Below, in pieces: positions 37,676 through 46,300 of a stretch of DNA of 64,000 nucleotides. Below the pieces are notes generated by a model that was not told where the DNA came from, searched no databases, and was given only the letters and a program-made list of their open reading frames with translations. The position numbers and the translations under genes are program-made. The first letter of the stretch is position 1. Each line of letters starts with the position of its first letter. Source of the DNA: Nocardia higoensis (GTDB taxonomy: Bacteria > Actinomycetota > Actinomycetes > Mycobacteriales > Mycobacteriaceae); NCBI RefSeq assembly GCF_015477835.1, contig NZ_JADLQN010000001.1, positions 2,232,001 through 2,296,000 on the forward strand, given 5' to 3'.

Positions 37676-38188
37676 ATGTCGGATCTGGCATCGGTGTGGG
37701 ACGAGGCAGCCCAGGATGCTCCAGCGTGGGTGGCGTGGTCGGATCTGCGCCGTTGCCATATCCAGATCGACGCCCTTTTCGACGACACCTTACGGTCGCT
37801 ACCCGTTGCTGAGGACTTCACCGCCGGTGAGAACGTGCCACCGTGCCCGGTCGCGGCTCGCTACTCTCCGGCCATGCTCGAATGGGTGGAGTACGGCGCG
37901 TTCGCCGTGTTTCCCACCCGCGCATCGTTGATCGACAGCTCCGAGGTCGCTGATCGATTCGTCTGCTACCTGACCGAGTATCTGGTGCGCAACGCCGACG
38001 GATTGCGGTTCAACGTGCCCGCCAACGGGACCCCGGTCTACGAGGGGATCGGGCCCTCGGTCTGCTACGGCTACACCTCGGCGGTGGACAATCCCGTCGA
38101 CATGCTGCTGTCGATGATCGAGCATGGCGACGGTTTCGCCGACGACATCACCGACCGTGTCGAGGAGTACCACGACTCGAAAGCCTGA
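37676..38188 (+). CDS. Protein of unknown function (170 aa)
   Basis: An acidic, soluble 170-residue protein. No recognised domain, signal peptide or membrane helix is visible. It ends 41 nt before a coiled-coil protein with a nuclease-like head on the same strand, so the two may form a unit, possibly with this protein binding or inhibiting the other. That is inference from the pairing and the acidic charge. The most distinctive stretch is GPSVCYGYTSAVDNPVDML. Confidence 0.7.
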   Translation: MSDLASVWDEAAQDAPAWVAWSDLRRCHIQIDALFDDTLRSLPVAEDFTAGENVPPCPVAARYSPAMLEWVEYGAFAVFPTRASLIDSSEVADRFVCYLTEYLVRNADGLRFNVPANGTPVYEGIGPSVCYGYTSAVDNPVDMLLSMIEHGDGFADDITDRVEEYHDSKA

Positions 38189-38229
38189 CCGCAGTAGCAG
38201 GGTTCAGATGATACGGCGGGGGCGGGCCG

Positions 38230-39057
38230 ATGACTTCGGAAGACGAAGAGAGGCGTCGCCGCGCCGAGCGCTCTCAAAAATCCCGGGAGCGGGGACGCCA
38301 CTTCCATCGAGGCATGGCGCAGTTGCGGGGTGAGACGCGCGCGAACGGCTGGCAGCATGAGCAGAGCATTGTGCTCGGCCCGGACAAGGGCAAAACGCGA
38401 ATCCATGACACCGCACGAACGAACGCCGCTGGTGGCCGGGATTTCACCGAATACAAGAGCGGTGTCCGCGTTCCCGGTGATGCCCATACCCTCAACCAGA
38501 TAGCCCTGGACCGCAAGGTGCTGTCCACAGACCCCCATGCGACGGGCACATGGGTGATGCGGGAGGGCGCCGCGGATCGTGCGGTCCGTCAGCAACTCGA
38601 GGGATTGCAGCGTGACTTTCCCGGACGGTTCCAGGTCGTGGAGGTCTCACGCGCTGAAGCGGAGAAGGCCCGCAAACTCGGACGCGCGCTCGAGCAGCAG
38701 GCGGTCGGGGTGCAACGGGAACTGCACAATATTCCCGAGCTGATCCGCCAGCAACAACAGCAACGTGAATCCAAGACCCGAGTCCAGGAAGCGGCCGCGC
38801 GGGCGATCGCACGGCAGCAAGCGCAGAGGACAGCAGAACAGGCCCGTCGGCACGAACTCGCTCGCATCCAGGCTGCTCGGGACCAACTACTGGAACGGCT
38901 GCCACCCGACGTCGCGCGGGTACTCGAGGTGAGTATGCCTCCAGTGGAGCGGGAATTGGATCGTGAGCCCGCGACGCCGGGCAGCGGCATGACTCGCGCC
39001 GGGCGAGAAGCACGGGCCCAGGAACGCGAACGAGGACGGGACGCACGCGGACGCTGA
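38230..39057 (+). CDS. Basic coiled-coil protein with possible PD-(D/E)xK nuclease-like N-domain
   Basis: A 275-residue protein. Residues about 40-150 form a compact domain containing TRIHDTARTN and RDFTEYKSGVR. The Asp followed by E-Y-K in a strand resembles the D...ExK core of PD-(D/E)xK nucleases and restriction-fold toxins. From about 150 it is a highly charged Gln/Arg/Glu-rich coiled coil. It ends in a basic tail (GREARAQERERGRDARGR). Neighbours are an unknown acidic gene upstream and an XRE regulator downstream. Activity is unproven, and a DNA-binding or mobilisation role is also possible. Confidence 0.75.
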   Translation: MTSEDEERRRRAERSQKSRERGRHFHRGMAQLRGETRANGWQHEQSIVLGPDKGKTRIHDTARTNAAGGRDFTEYKSGVRVPGDAHTLNQIALDRKVLSTDPHATGTWVMREGAADRAVRQQLEGLQRDFPGRFQVVEVSRAEAEKARKLGRALEQQAVGVQRELHNIPELIRQQQQQRESKTRVQEAAARAIARQQAQRTAEQARRHELARIQAARDQLLERLPPDVARVLEVSMPPVERELDREPATPGSGMTRAGREARAQERERGRDARGR

Positions 39058-39192
39058 CGGAGGAAGGTTCGCTCTGGTGTTGCGAGGACTCCCATGAACT
39101 TTCCTCCGCAATGCGGTGATTGAAGACACGCGCCGCGAACGGAGCCCTTACGCTGCCCGTACACAACCAGCAGACACCGAGGGGCGGGCGTA

Positions 39193-40578
39193 GTGATCGT
39201 GGTGACGAAGTGGACCGGTTTGGAGGTACGCGCTCTGCGCCGGGAGGCCCTGCGCATAAGCCAGCGCGAGTTGGCCGAGATGACCGGCTTCTCTGAGGCA
39301 GCGGTCGGGAAGTGGGAGCGTCGCGGCGAAACAATCACCCTGACTGGTGAATTCGCCGCAGGCATGGACACAGCGCTGAGCAGGCTCGATGGCGAACAGT
39401 TGGCCCGGTTTCAAGCTCAGCTAACTGATCTGGCGCAGCGCGACGCATCCGCTCATGGTTCAAAGAACCGTCCTATCATCGGGACGGAGGGCACGGGCCA
39501 ACTTCCGGTACCCGATGCCGCGACAGAGGAAGCCGAGGACGAGGTGAACCGCAATGAGTTTCTGCGCGGACTGGTCGCGGTCTCGGCCGCAGCAGTAGCC
39601 GACGGCCTTGAAGTTGTCGGGAGTACGCCCATCGAGCCGCCGGTTCCCCGCCGGGTAGGGATGGACCATGTTGCCCAGATTCGAGCATGGGCAGGGCTGT
39701 TCCGCGCCGCCGATGACGCGGGCCTGCGAATCGGCGAGGCGATGGCCGCACAACTGCGTACCGCTGTCGGATACCTCGATGCGGACATGCCGACGCACGT
39801 CCGGACCGCCATGCAGTCGGCAGTCGGAACATTCTTCCGTGTCGCGGGATGGGCGTACTATGATCGCGGACAGCACGGTCCGGCGCGAGCGTATTTCCAA
39901 GCAGGTTGGCGATTGGCCGACGACGTCGGCGAATGGTGGTTGCGCGCTGCGATTCTGACTTGTATGGCGCGGCAAGCCATATATCTCGACAAGGCCGATG
40001 ATGCTCTGACCATGCTGGGCGTCGCCTCGGTGCGCTCCGATCGCATTTCCCTGCTGCGTCGAGCCGATATCGCTGCTGTACAGGCACGTGCCTTCGGCCG
40101 GTTGGGCAACGATGTGGAGTGCGTCAGGTCCATTCGACAAGCAGAGCAACTCTTTTCAGAGGCAGCAGACCAAGACCACGCCGACACCGAGCACGAAGGG
40201 TTCGGCACTTACTACAACGAACAGTTGCTGAACAGCGACGCCGCACATGGATTGTTCGATCTGGCATACGAGCGAAACATCGAGGTAGACAGCAGTATCG
40301 ACCGTCTGCGTGGCGCACTGCAGCTGTCAGACGAGCACGCCAGATCGCGGCAAATCGGCCTCACGCGGTTGGCGGCGCTACAGCTCCGCCACGGCGACCT
40401 CGACGAAGGGGTGGCCCTCGGCCAAAAGGCCGTCGAAGATGCCTCAGGCACAACGTCGATGCGCGTGCTGGACGAGTTCAAGAGGGTGTATCAGGCAACT
40501 GGCGAAAGCCGGATCAAAAACGCAACGGGCGTGCTCGAGCTGCGACGTAACATAGCTGACCTCTTCGAGACCGTGTAG
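39193..40578 (+). CDS. XRE family regulator with C-terminal TPR-like domain
   Basis: A 461-residue regulator. The N-terminal helix-turn-helix covers about 10-65 (RISQRELAEMTGFSEAAVGKW). After a linker, from about 140, an all-helical region resembles TPR repeats (GWAYYDRGQHGPARAYFQAG, then TCMARQAIYLDKADDALTML). Such proteins are numerous in actinobacteria and many respond to peptides or partner proteins. GTG at 39193 is the first start. The next gene follows after 32 nt. The target promoter is not evident. Confidence 0.88.
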   Translation: MIVVTKWTGLEVRALRREALRISQRELAEMTGFSEAAVGKWERRGETITLTGEFAAGMDTALSRLDGEQLARFQAQLTDLAQRDASAHGSKNRPIIGTEGTGQLPVPDAATEEAEDEVNRNEFLRGLVAVSAAAVADGLEVVGSTPIEPPVPRRVGMDHVAQIRAWAGLFRAADDAGLRIGEAMAAQLRTAVGYLDADMPTHVRTAMQSAVGTFFRVAGWAYYDRGQHGPARAYFQAGWRLADDVGEWWLRAAILTCMARQAIYLDKADDALTMLGVASVRSDRISLLRRADIAAVQARAFGRLGNDVECVRSIRQAEQLFSEAADQDHADTEHEGFGTYYNEQLLNSDAAHGLFDLAYERNIEVDSSIDRLRGALQLSDEHARSRQIGLTRLAALQLRHGDLDEGVALGQKAVEDASGTTSMRVLDEFKRVYQATGESRIKNATGVLELRRNIADLFETV

Positions 40579-40610
40579 TTGAGATAATCAAACACAGCAA
40601 GGAGTCGACA

Positions 40611-40910
40611 GTGATCATCGCCTTCTCGATTACGCCGGTAGGTTCCGGAGAAAGTGTTGGTGCGGCGGTCGCCGAAGCTGTGCGCGTCATCCGCGCCAGC
40701 GGTCTGCCCAACGAAACCAATGCGTTGTTCACGACCATTGAAGGCGAATGGGATGAAGTCATGGCGGTGGTCAAACAAGCCATCGACGCTGTCATGGAAG
40801 TTTCGCCGCGATGCAGCATCGTACTCAAGGGCGACGTGCGCCCTGGTTCGTCGAACGCGATTACCTCGAAAGTCGAGTCGGTGGAGCGACATCTGAAGGA
40901 ATCCATGTAG
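40611..40910 (+). CDS. Thiamine-binding protein, MTH1187/YkoF-like (DUF77)
   Basis: A 99-residue ferredoxin-like-fold protein of the MTH1187 family. It has the typical start (IIAFSITPVGSGESVGAAVAE) and central strand (NETNALFTTIEGEWDEVMAV). Family members bind thiamine or its pyrimidine and may store or chaperone it. The GTG start has a strong AAGGAG 6 nt upstream (40599-40604). It is probably cotranscribed with the XRE regulator. Confidence 0.88.
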   Translation: MIIAFSITPVGSGESVGAAVAEAVRVIRASGLPNETNALFTTIEGEWDEVMAVVKQAIDAVMEVSPRCSIVLKGDVRPGSSNAITSKVESVERHLKESM

Positions 40911-41059
40911 GAACACGCGCTGCACCCTGGGTACTGCTTGCCAGCAGCTCCAGGGGCGCTGCGCGCGATCGAGTTGCACCGATATACGGTGTCGGTGTCC
41001 CGATAGTCAACTGCGAGTCCGCCAGGGATGCCGGGTACAGCGACTTGTCTCGTGCCCAA

Positions 41060-41365
41060 TGATCCGATGCTCGCAGACCGGCCAGCACCGTTGGCGCGTC
41101 GGCGGCCCACTGCGCGATCGCGGCCAAGGACCTGGCTCCGGTGACGGTCGCGGCCAGCGCCACCGCGAGCACACCCGCCAGTCGGTGCCGGCGGCCGCGT
41201 CGTTTCCCGAGGCTCGGGCGCCATCGCCAGCACCTCCAGCAACCCGGCAGGCATCAACGCTTCAGGGGTGTCCACAGTTGCCACCGCGCTGATCGATGTG
41301 GTCGATTCGACACACACCGCAGGCACGGGTGATGATGAGAATGCAGGCACGGCATTGGCTTTCAT
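41060..41365 (-). pseudogene. Relic of an ISAs1-family transposase N-terminus
   Basis: Two minus-strand frames together spell the N-terminal associated domain of ISAs1-type transposases. Near 41365-41200 one frame reads a Pro/Ala-rich start with GLLEVLAMAPEPR. From 41172 another frame reads MLAVALAATVTGARSLAAIA and QWAADAPTVLAGL. The frame change and the absence of the DDE catalytic part show a dead fragment. No terminal repeats were found. Confidence 0.65.
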
Positions 41366-41473
41366 GGACGGTCCGAAGTGGTATCTCGATCATCGCCACA
41401 CCCGAGCAGTGCCTACCCCATCGACACACCGAAAACCCAGATCAGCCCACTACTTCAAAACTTTGCCACCGCC

Positions 41474-41606
41474 CTAGGACTTACGCAACCAGTTCGCCAG
41501 GAAGCTTTCCGAGATCCCGAAATACTTCGCGATCTGCATCAGCGGCGCCAGCCCCTTGCGAGTGACGTCAACGACGTCGCGACGGAATTCTCTCGGGTAG
41601 ACAACC
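41474..41606 (-). pseudogene. Fragment of an IS3-family OrfA (helix-turn-helix transposase subunit)
   Basis: A minus-strand reading gives YPREFRRDVVDVTRKGLAPL and IAKYFGISESFLANWLRK, the HTH of IS3-type OrfA, then a TAG. The start codon and everything after the HTH are lost. It abuts the 3' end of the ESX-module membrane protein gene. Confidence 0.7.
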
Positions 41607-41612
41607 AAAAAA

Positions 41613-42206
41613 CTACGTCCTGAAGTAGTACCATGAATCATCGAGGCGGACATATTTATGATCGATATCACTGACGAGGGCTTCGCCATTAGGCAGATAC
41701 ATGAACCCGCTACGAACTCCCGGGTAATACCGCGAAAAATAGAATTCACATTCTCCGGCAGGCCCACTTTCGATATGGTGAAACTGGTACATGCCAATAG
41801 CTTCACTCGCATACGAACCGCCTGATCGCCCGCTTTGCAGTTTGTCACATGCCGCGGCTGCCTGATCCATTTCGCTTCGCGTCACCAACCAGCCGATCCG
41901 ACCAGGAACGGAGAATCCGGCCAGCGCCACCGTGACTGCAACGAACGCAGGGACTAGAAGTCCCAAGCGCCACCAACCCGCATACCTTATACAGGCGACG
42001 ACAATCAACACGAACCACACTGTCACCGGTATGGCGACCAAAAGTCCGACGGTCAGCCATAATTCATCGTCTTCGAATGCTGTGACATCCGCCCACATTT
42101 TCATAGCGCAGCATAGTCCCGTCGCAATAGCTGCCATCACCATCGTCACGTTCCAGACCACCGGTGCCGGTGCCCTGTGACGCTTACGCCATTCCCTCTT
42201 CGACAT
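41613..42206 (-). CDS. Membrane protein of the ESX effector module, possible immunity protein
   Basis: A 197-residue protein with about three transmembrane helices in its first half and an extracytoplasmic C-terminal domain of some 95 residues that holds two Cys (CDKLQSG, GECEFYF). The ATG at 42206 has GGAG 7 nt upstream and overlaps the effector gene by 23 nt, so the two are coupled. A membrane protein exposing a domain to the cell wall is what an immunity protein against a wall-acting toxin would look like. No family is recognised. GC content is lower than in the flanking chromosome. Confidence 0.75.
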   Translation of the reverse strand: MSKREWRKRHRAPAPVVWNVTMVMAAIATGLCCAMKMWADVTAFEDDELWLTVGLLVAIPVTVWFVLIVVACIRYAGWWRLGLLVPAFVAVTVALAGFSVPGRIGWLVTRSEMDQAAAACDKLQSGRSGGSYASEAIGMYQFHHIESGPAGECEFYFSRYYPGVRSGFMYLPNGEALVSDIDHKYVRLDDSWYYFRT

Positions 42207-43494
42207 CCCGGTACTCCGTGTTCCCATTCGCACGATTCTCATTCACCAACGTATAACGCAGCGGGACCTGGTCACCGGTGTATTTGTCGGTCAGAGATAC
42301 GCCCATATCGGTGACAAACCGACTCCAATCGTCAGGAGGCATTGTCTGACAACCAGCACTGGCGACATCCCCTTCTCGTCCACAGTGCCAGAACATCGAT
42401 TCTCCCCCCTCACCAAAGGCATTGTCATTGAATAATCCATCATGATTCGTATCGTACTCCGCCGCTACGCGAGCATCCTCCGGCATTGTGAATACGTTTC
42501 CATCACCCACTGTGTCATGCTTATTCTTGAACCAGTTATGTCCGTACTCGTAAGTGCCTGCCGGGAGGCGCCCTAGCTCCTTTGTTCCGTCGCCATTTAC
42601 ATCTCGAGTCTCATTTGGATTATCGATGTACCGCGCCGTGGGGTCCGTATTTGCCTTGTACTCGCTCACATGCTTGATGCCATGGTCATCAACCCAAATC
42701 AGAACCGCCTTGTCATCGTAAATTCCCTGCCCATTGTTCGCAAAAGTGTTGGTCTCACGGCGAATCGCGACCATATTCTTCTGGTCGATCCCAGTATCGA
42801 CGATTCCTCCGTTTCTTTCAATTAGGGACTTATAATAGTCGTACTTGGCGTCGATTTTCTGCTGACTGGGCGAAGTTTGCCCTGGAGCTAATATATCGGG
42901 GTCGGATATTTCATGTAGCTGGCCAACCAAACCATTGGCGTTGTTCCCCAATGTCGATTGCGGGGCGACCGCGTCGCCTTCACCTAGACTGTTGCCTCGG
43001 GTCCGGACCTCGTTTGCTGCGACGGTGATCGCGGTATTGATGTCGGTTTGCGCTCCGAGCATCTCATTAAGCGCGGTGGTGACAGCTGTCTGATGGTGCG
43101 TGCGATCGGTCTCGCGATCCTCCGTGAAGTCGTTGAGTGCCTTCACGGCCCAACTGTCGGAGACAATGAACCCGTCTTCGGCGGCAAGAGCGACCTTGTC
43201 GAAGAGGATCCGCCGGTAGTTGGTGAGGGTGGTGCCACCGCAGATCATGGCATCAGCGAGGGTGTCGACTGCCTGCTTGACCTTGTTGCCGTTGTCGCGG
43301 TCGCCAGCGACTCGGTCGTAGGCTGACCAGTACGCGTCGCCGTCCCAGTGTATGCCTGCATCGCGGATCTGTGTGACGGCGCTATCGATGAGAGTGAGGA
43401 AGTCGGTGTTGCGGGCCTTCATTTCATCGCCGGCCTCAGAGATCTTCCATGGCTCCCATGCACGGACCTGGGTTTGAGTCGGAGGTTCGGTCAC
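42184..43494 (-). CDS. ESX-associated effector with WXG-like helical head and L,D-transpeptidase-like signature
   Basis: A 436-residue protein without a signal peptide. Residues 1-170 are helical and include an ESX/WXG-like motif (HWDGDAYWSAYDRV). The C-terminal half is beta-rich (KAVLIWVDDHGIKHVSEY) and contains MFWHCGREGDVASAGCQTMP, an arrangement of His then S-x-G-C as in YkuD-like L,D-transpeptidases. It also has Asp-rich loops (DVNGDGTKE, DTNHDGLFNDN) that could bind Ca2+. GTG at 43494 overlaps the stop of the EspC-like gene (GTGA). Secretion by a type VII system and action on peptidoglycan are inferences. Confidence 0.8.
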   Translation of the reverse strand: MTEPPTQTQVRAWEPWKISEAGDEMKARNTDFLTLIDSAVTQIRDAGIHWDGDAYWSAYDRVAGDRDNGNKVKQAVDTLADAMICGGTTLTNYRRILFDKVALAAEDGFIVSDSWAVKALNDFTEDRETDRTHHQTAVTTALNEMLGAQTDINTAITVAANEVRTRGNSLGEGDAVAPQSTLGNNANGLVGQLHEISDPDILAPGQTSPSQQKIDAKYDYYKSLIERNGGIVDTGIDQKNMVAIRRETNTFANNGQGIYDDKAVLIWVDDHGIKHVSEYKANTDPTARYIDNPNETRDVNGDGTKELGRLPAGTYEYGHNWFKNKHDTVGDGNVFTMPEDARVAAEYDTNHDGLFNDNAFGEGGESMFWHCGREGDVASAGCQTMPPDDWSRFVTDMGVSLTDKYTGDQVPLRYTLVNENRANGNTEYRDVEEGMA

Positions 43495-43784
43495 AGGTTC
43501 TCGCCCATCTGCGCGAGCTTGTCACGGAAGTCCGTGTCGGTGACCTCGAAAGTGTCGGCACTGCCTTTGCACAGGTTGGAGACACGCTTGTGACGCATCG
43601 CCATCCGCAACCACGCACCCTCCACATACTCGCTCGCCGTGGCGCAAGCCGCACCGAGTGAAGACCCAGGCAGTACCCCGGCGACTGCGTCCCCCTTGGT
43701 GTGGACGTCTAGCGCGGCGACTTTGCCACTGATGTCATCCATCGACGTCGCCAGCGCGCGCAGTTGACCCGGATCGACCTTCAT
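43491..43784 (-). CDS. EspC/DUF2580-like type VII secretion target
   Basis: A 97-residue helical protein typical of ESX secretion-associated EspC-like proteins: the start MKVDPGQLRALATSMDDISG and a short second helix (ACATASEYVEGAWLRMAMRH), with the C-terminal end (TDTDFRDKLAQM) carrying an export-like helix. AAGGGGGA precedes the ATG. It is the first gene of a three-gene operon and probably acts as chaperone or co-secreted partner for the large protein encoded next. Confidence 0.88.
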   Translation of the reverse strand: MKVDPGQLRALATSMDDISGKVAALDVHTKGDAVAGVLPGSSLGAACATASEYVEGAWLRMAMRHKRVSNLCKGSADTFEVTDTDFRDKLAQMGENL

Positions 43785-43847
43785 ACCTGTGTCCCCCTTC
43801 GAACTCTATGCTTCCAGCTCACCACATTAGCTAGCTAGAGTCGACGG

Positions 43848-44485
43848 GTGATCAGGTCAGTGGTGTTCGACGTCGGTGAGACCCTGCTCGATGACACCCG
43901 CGAGTTCGGAGCCTGGGCCGACTGGATCGGAATCCCGCGTCACACCTTCTCGGCGGTCCTCGGCGCGGTCACAGTGCAGGGCCGGAACAACGCCGAGACC
44001 TTCCAGTACTTCCGCCCCGGCTTCGACCTGGATCGGGAACGAGAGCGCCGGGAGGCCGCTGGGCGCGGTGAGCAGATCGACGAACAAGACCTCTACCCCG
44101 ATGTGCGACCAGGCTTGGCCACTCTCCGAGAGCGCGGACTATGGGTTGGCAGCGCGGGGAACCAGACCGCCCGAGCCGCAACACTACTCAGAGCACTCGA
44201 ACTACCCTGTGACGCCATCGCGACTTCCGGCGAATGGGGCGTGGCGAAACCTGATTCGGCCTTCTTCGACCGCCTGGCCGATTTCGCTCCCGGAGCACGG
44301 CACGAGATCGTCTACGTCGGCGACCATCGCGACAACGATGTCATTGCGGCCCGTGCGGCCGGATTCAGGACCGCGCTGATCCGCCGGGGCCCTGGGGTCA
44401 TCTGTGGGCGGACGAGGTCCGCGAGAACCGAACTGCCGACTGGGTGATCGACTCACTGAACGATCTGGTTTCGATCCTGCGCTAG
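43848..44485 (+). pseudogene. HAD family hydrolase with a 3' frameshift
   Basis: The HAD motifs are intact: motif I FDVGETLLD, motif II SAGNQ, the Lys in GVAKPDSAFF and motif IV VGDHRDNDV. After RRGP near 44390 the reading frame changes and ends early at 44447. One extra base there would restore the expected end (WGHLWADEV, then TADWVIDSLNDLVSILR) and the stop at 44485. One base is therefore missing from the run around 44388-44396. The catalytic part would still be made (199 residues), so it may be functional. A sequencing error is also possible. Confidence 0.8.
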
Positions 44486-45230
44486 CGATTCAATCGCTCG
44501 ATCATGTCTTTGACATAGGGATGAGCGTGCGTGTGCTGAGGTGCGATGGCCTCGGCCATGCGGAGAGCAGCGCGCGTCATCGCGCCGCTGAGTCTGCATG
44601 TAGGCCCGAGCGGCATCGATGTAGAAGTGAGATCGTCGCTCGGCCGGAATTTCCCCGGACGGTGCCCAATCATCCGCGGCGGATATCGCCGCACCGGTGT
44701 CGCCCAATTCCACACCGAGCGAAAGTTCGTGAATTCTGACCGAACTCGGGCCGAAAGCTGTTCCGTGATAGATGTTCTCGGACACGTACCGCGCCGCTCG
44801 AGCCGCTTCGTTCAGGTGTGCCCGAGCAATGTCGGAGCGAAACTCTTTGGCTGCAACCACGGCTGCACGCATGTGGATCGATCCGTACGTGGCTGCGTCT
44901 CGTTCGGATCGCGTCGGATCGATGGCCTCGGCGGCCCGTTCGAGGAGTCGGCGGCCGATCGCCAATTGGCCGTTGGCGAAGAAGGTTTCGGTTCGAACAT
45001 AGGCGGCGGTTGCGACCAGCAAGTCGTCGTCGGATGCAGTGGCCGCGTGGTGGATCATCCCGATAATCCGGGCTGACAAGTCGTAGTAGCCGAACTTATC
45101 AGCGATGGCGTCAGCGGCTCGATAGGCATGGACGAGAAGGCGGGGGATTTCGACAGCCGCCGATCCGGCGTACATGAATCGGGCCCGATGCAACTCTGTG
45201 AGAATCGCTGGAAGTTCGCATGCGAGATGC
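44482..45230 (-). pseudogene. C-terminal part of an XRE/TPR regulator, truncated and frameshifted
   Basis: The frame 45230-44580 carries the helical repeat part of an XRE regulator (PRLLVHAYRAADAIADKFGY, ATAAYVRTETFFANGQLA, AERRSHFYIDAARAYMQTQ). After QRRDDA near 44575 the frame shifts. The proper end (RMAEAIAPQHTHAHPYVKDM) is in a neighbouring frame and stops at 44482. The N-terminal HTH half is missing beyond about 45225, where a P450 fragment begins on the other strand. Confidence 0.75.
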
Positions 45231-45441
45231 ACGTAATTGCCTCGGCGCACCACTGGCCCGGTTGGAAGCAGCGATCGCGCTGCCCGCACTGTTCGATCGG
45301 TTCCCCGACATGACGGTGGCCGGTCCCCTAGAAGGGGTGGAGACGTTGGAGAGCTTCATCTCCCACGGCCACCGACATCTGCCCGCCCGACTGACGGAAC
45401 CTGTCCATACCGATACCGGCCCCGCAGAGTCCAGCCTGTGA
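45228..45441 (+). pseudogene. C-terminal fragment of a cytochrome P450
   Basis: The plus frame starts at the haem-ligand loop ([20 protein letters not shown]), goes on to [10 protein letters not shown] and ends with [17 protein letters not shown], the normal end of an actinobacterial P450 apart from a short tail. Roughly the first 350 residues, including the I-helix and ExxR, are absent. The left edge coincides with the lost N-terminus of the XRE gene on the other strand. Confidence 0.75.
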
Positions 45442-45761
45442 CAGCACGACCCACCGGCCGAGAGGCATCGACGTCGGCGCGCAGGGACGCCACGGCCACC
45501 GACACTCCGCCACCGAAGACGCCCGAACCGGTCGGTGCCGTCATCCCGATAGACCGTGCCCGCCGCATCCGCACACCGGAGACCACCAACGATCACCTCC
45601 GCCACGACAACCCGCACTGGCCCGTGCGCTCACCCACCGACGCAGCGAACGCACTACTCCTCCACGGCGGCTGCCCCTGGCATTGCTCGACCCGCGTCGC
45701 CGCACTCCTCGTCAGCCGCAACGACTTCCAGTACTTCCGCAACTGCGGTCATCGAAAGTGA
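45438..45761 (+). CDS. Small protein of unknown function
   Basis: A 107-residue protein. The start GTG overlaps the stop of the P450 fragment (GTGA). The first half is low-complexity Thr/Pro/Arg. The second half ([33 protein letters not shown]) has two close Cys and looks conserved. The next gene follows after 3 nt, so the two form a pair. No function can be assigned. Confidence 0.6.
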   Translation: MTARPTGREASTSARRDATATDTPPPKTPEPVGAVIPIDRARRIRTPETTNDHLRHDNPHWPVRSPTDAANALLLHGGCPWHCSTRVAALLVSRNDFQYFRNCGHRK

Positions 45762-45764
45762 CTC

Positions 45765-46067
45765 ATGGACAACGTCCTCGGACTAGTTAACCTGGGCATC
45801 AGCCAGTCCCACACCGCCGATCAGGCAATCCTTCTGGAGCTGGCGGCCTCGCACGGCTGCCACATCACCGAGGTCGTCATCATCGACGACGAGACCTTCA
45901 TGCCGACCACGCTCATCGCCCACACCGCCCACACGACCCGCGCTTCGGCGATTCTCGCTCCGAGCCTGGCCCACTTCGGCACAGCCACCAAAGCTCTGAC
46001 ACTGGCCTGCGCGCTGGTCGTGCCGGGGACCGTCATCCCACGGGCGGCCGGCTGGACACCCTATTGA
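45765..46067 (+). CDS. Small Rossmann-like protein of unknown function
   Basis: A 100-residue alpha/beta protein (LGLVNLGISQSHTADQAILL, then TFMPTTLIAHTAHTTRASAI and LAPSLAHFG). The order of a strand, an ADQ helix, and a final SLAHFG strand recalls the catalytic-domain fold of serine recombinases without their active-site Ser/Arg set. It is 3 nt after the preceding small gene. No function is assigned. Confidence 0.6.
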   Translation: MDNVLGLVNLGISQSHTADQAILLELAASHGCHITEVVIIDDETFMPTTLIAHTAHTTRASAILAPSLAHFGTATKALTLACALVVPGTVIPRAAGWTPY

Positions 46068-46300
46068 CGACCGCGACCGCATCACACCAGCACACCGTTC
46101 ACTACGTCCAGATCGGGCGTGAGGTGCGGTCGAGCAGGCTCGTCGGCAGGCCGACCGGTTGTTGCTGACTCCGGAGCGAATCGACGGCTTGAACCGATGC
46201 GCGAGGGGCCACGGACTGCGACCGAACGGGGCGATTGGCTGACACACCGTGAGCCATTCTGTGCGCGGAGCCGATCCGCGCTCGCGCTAGGTTGGTCGGC

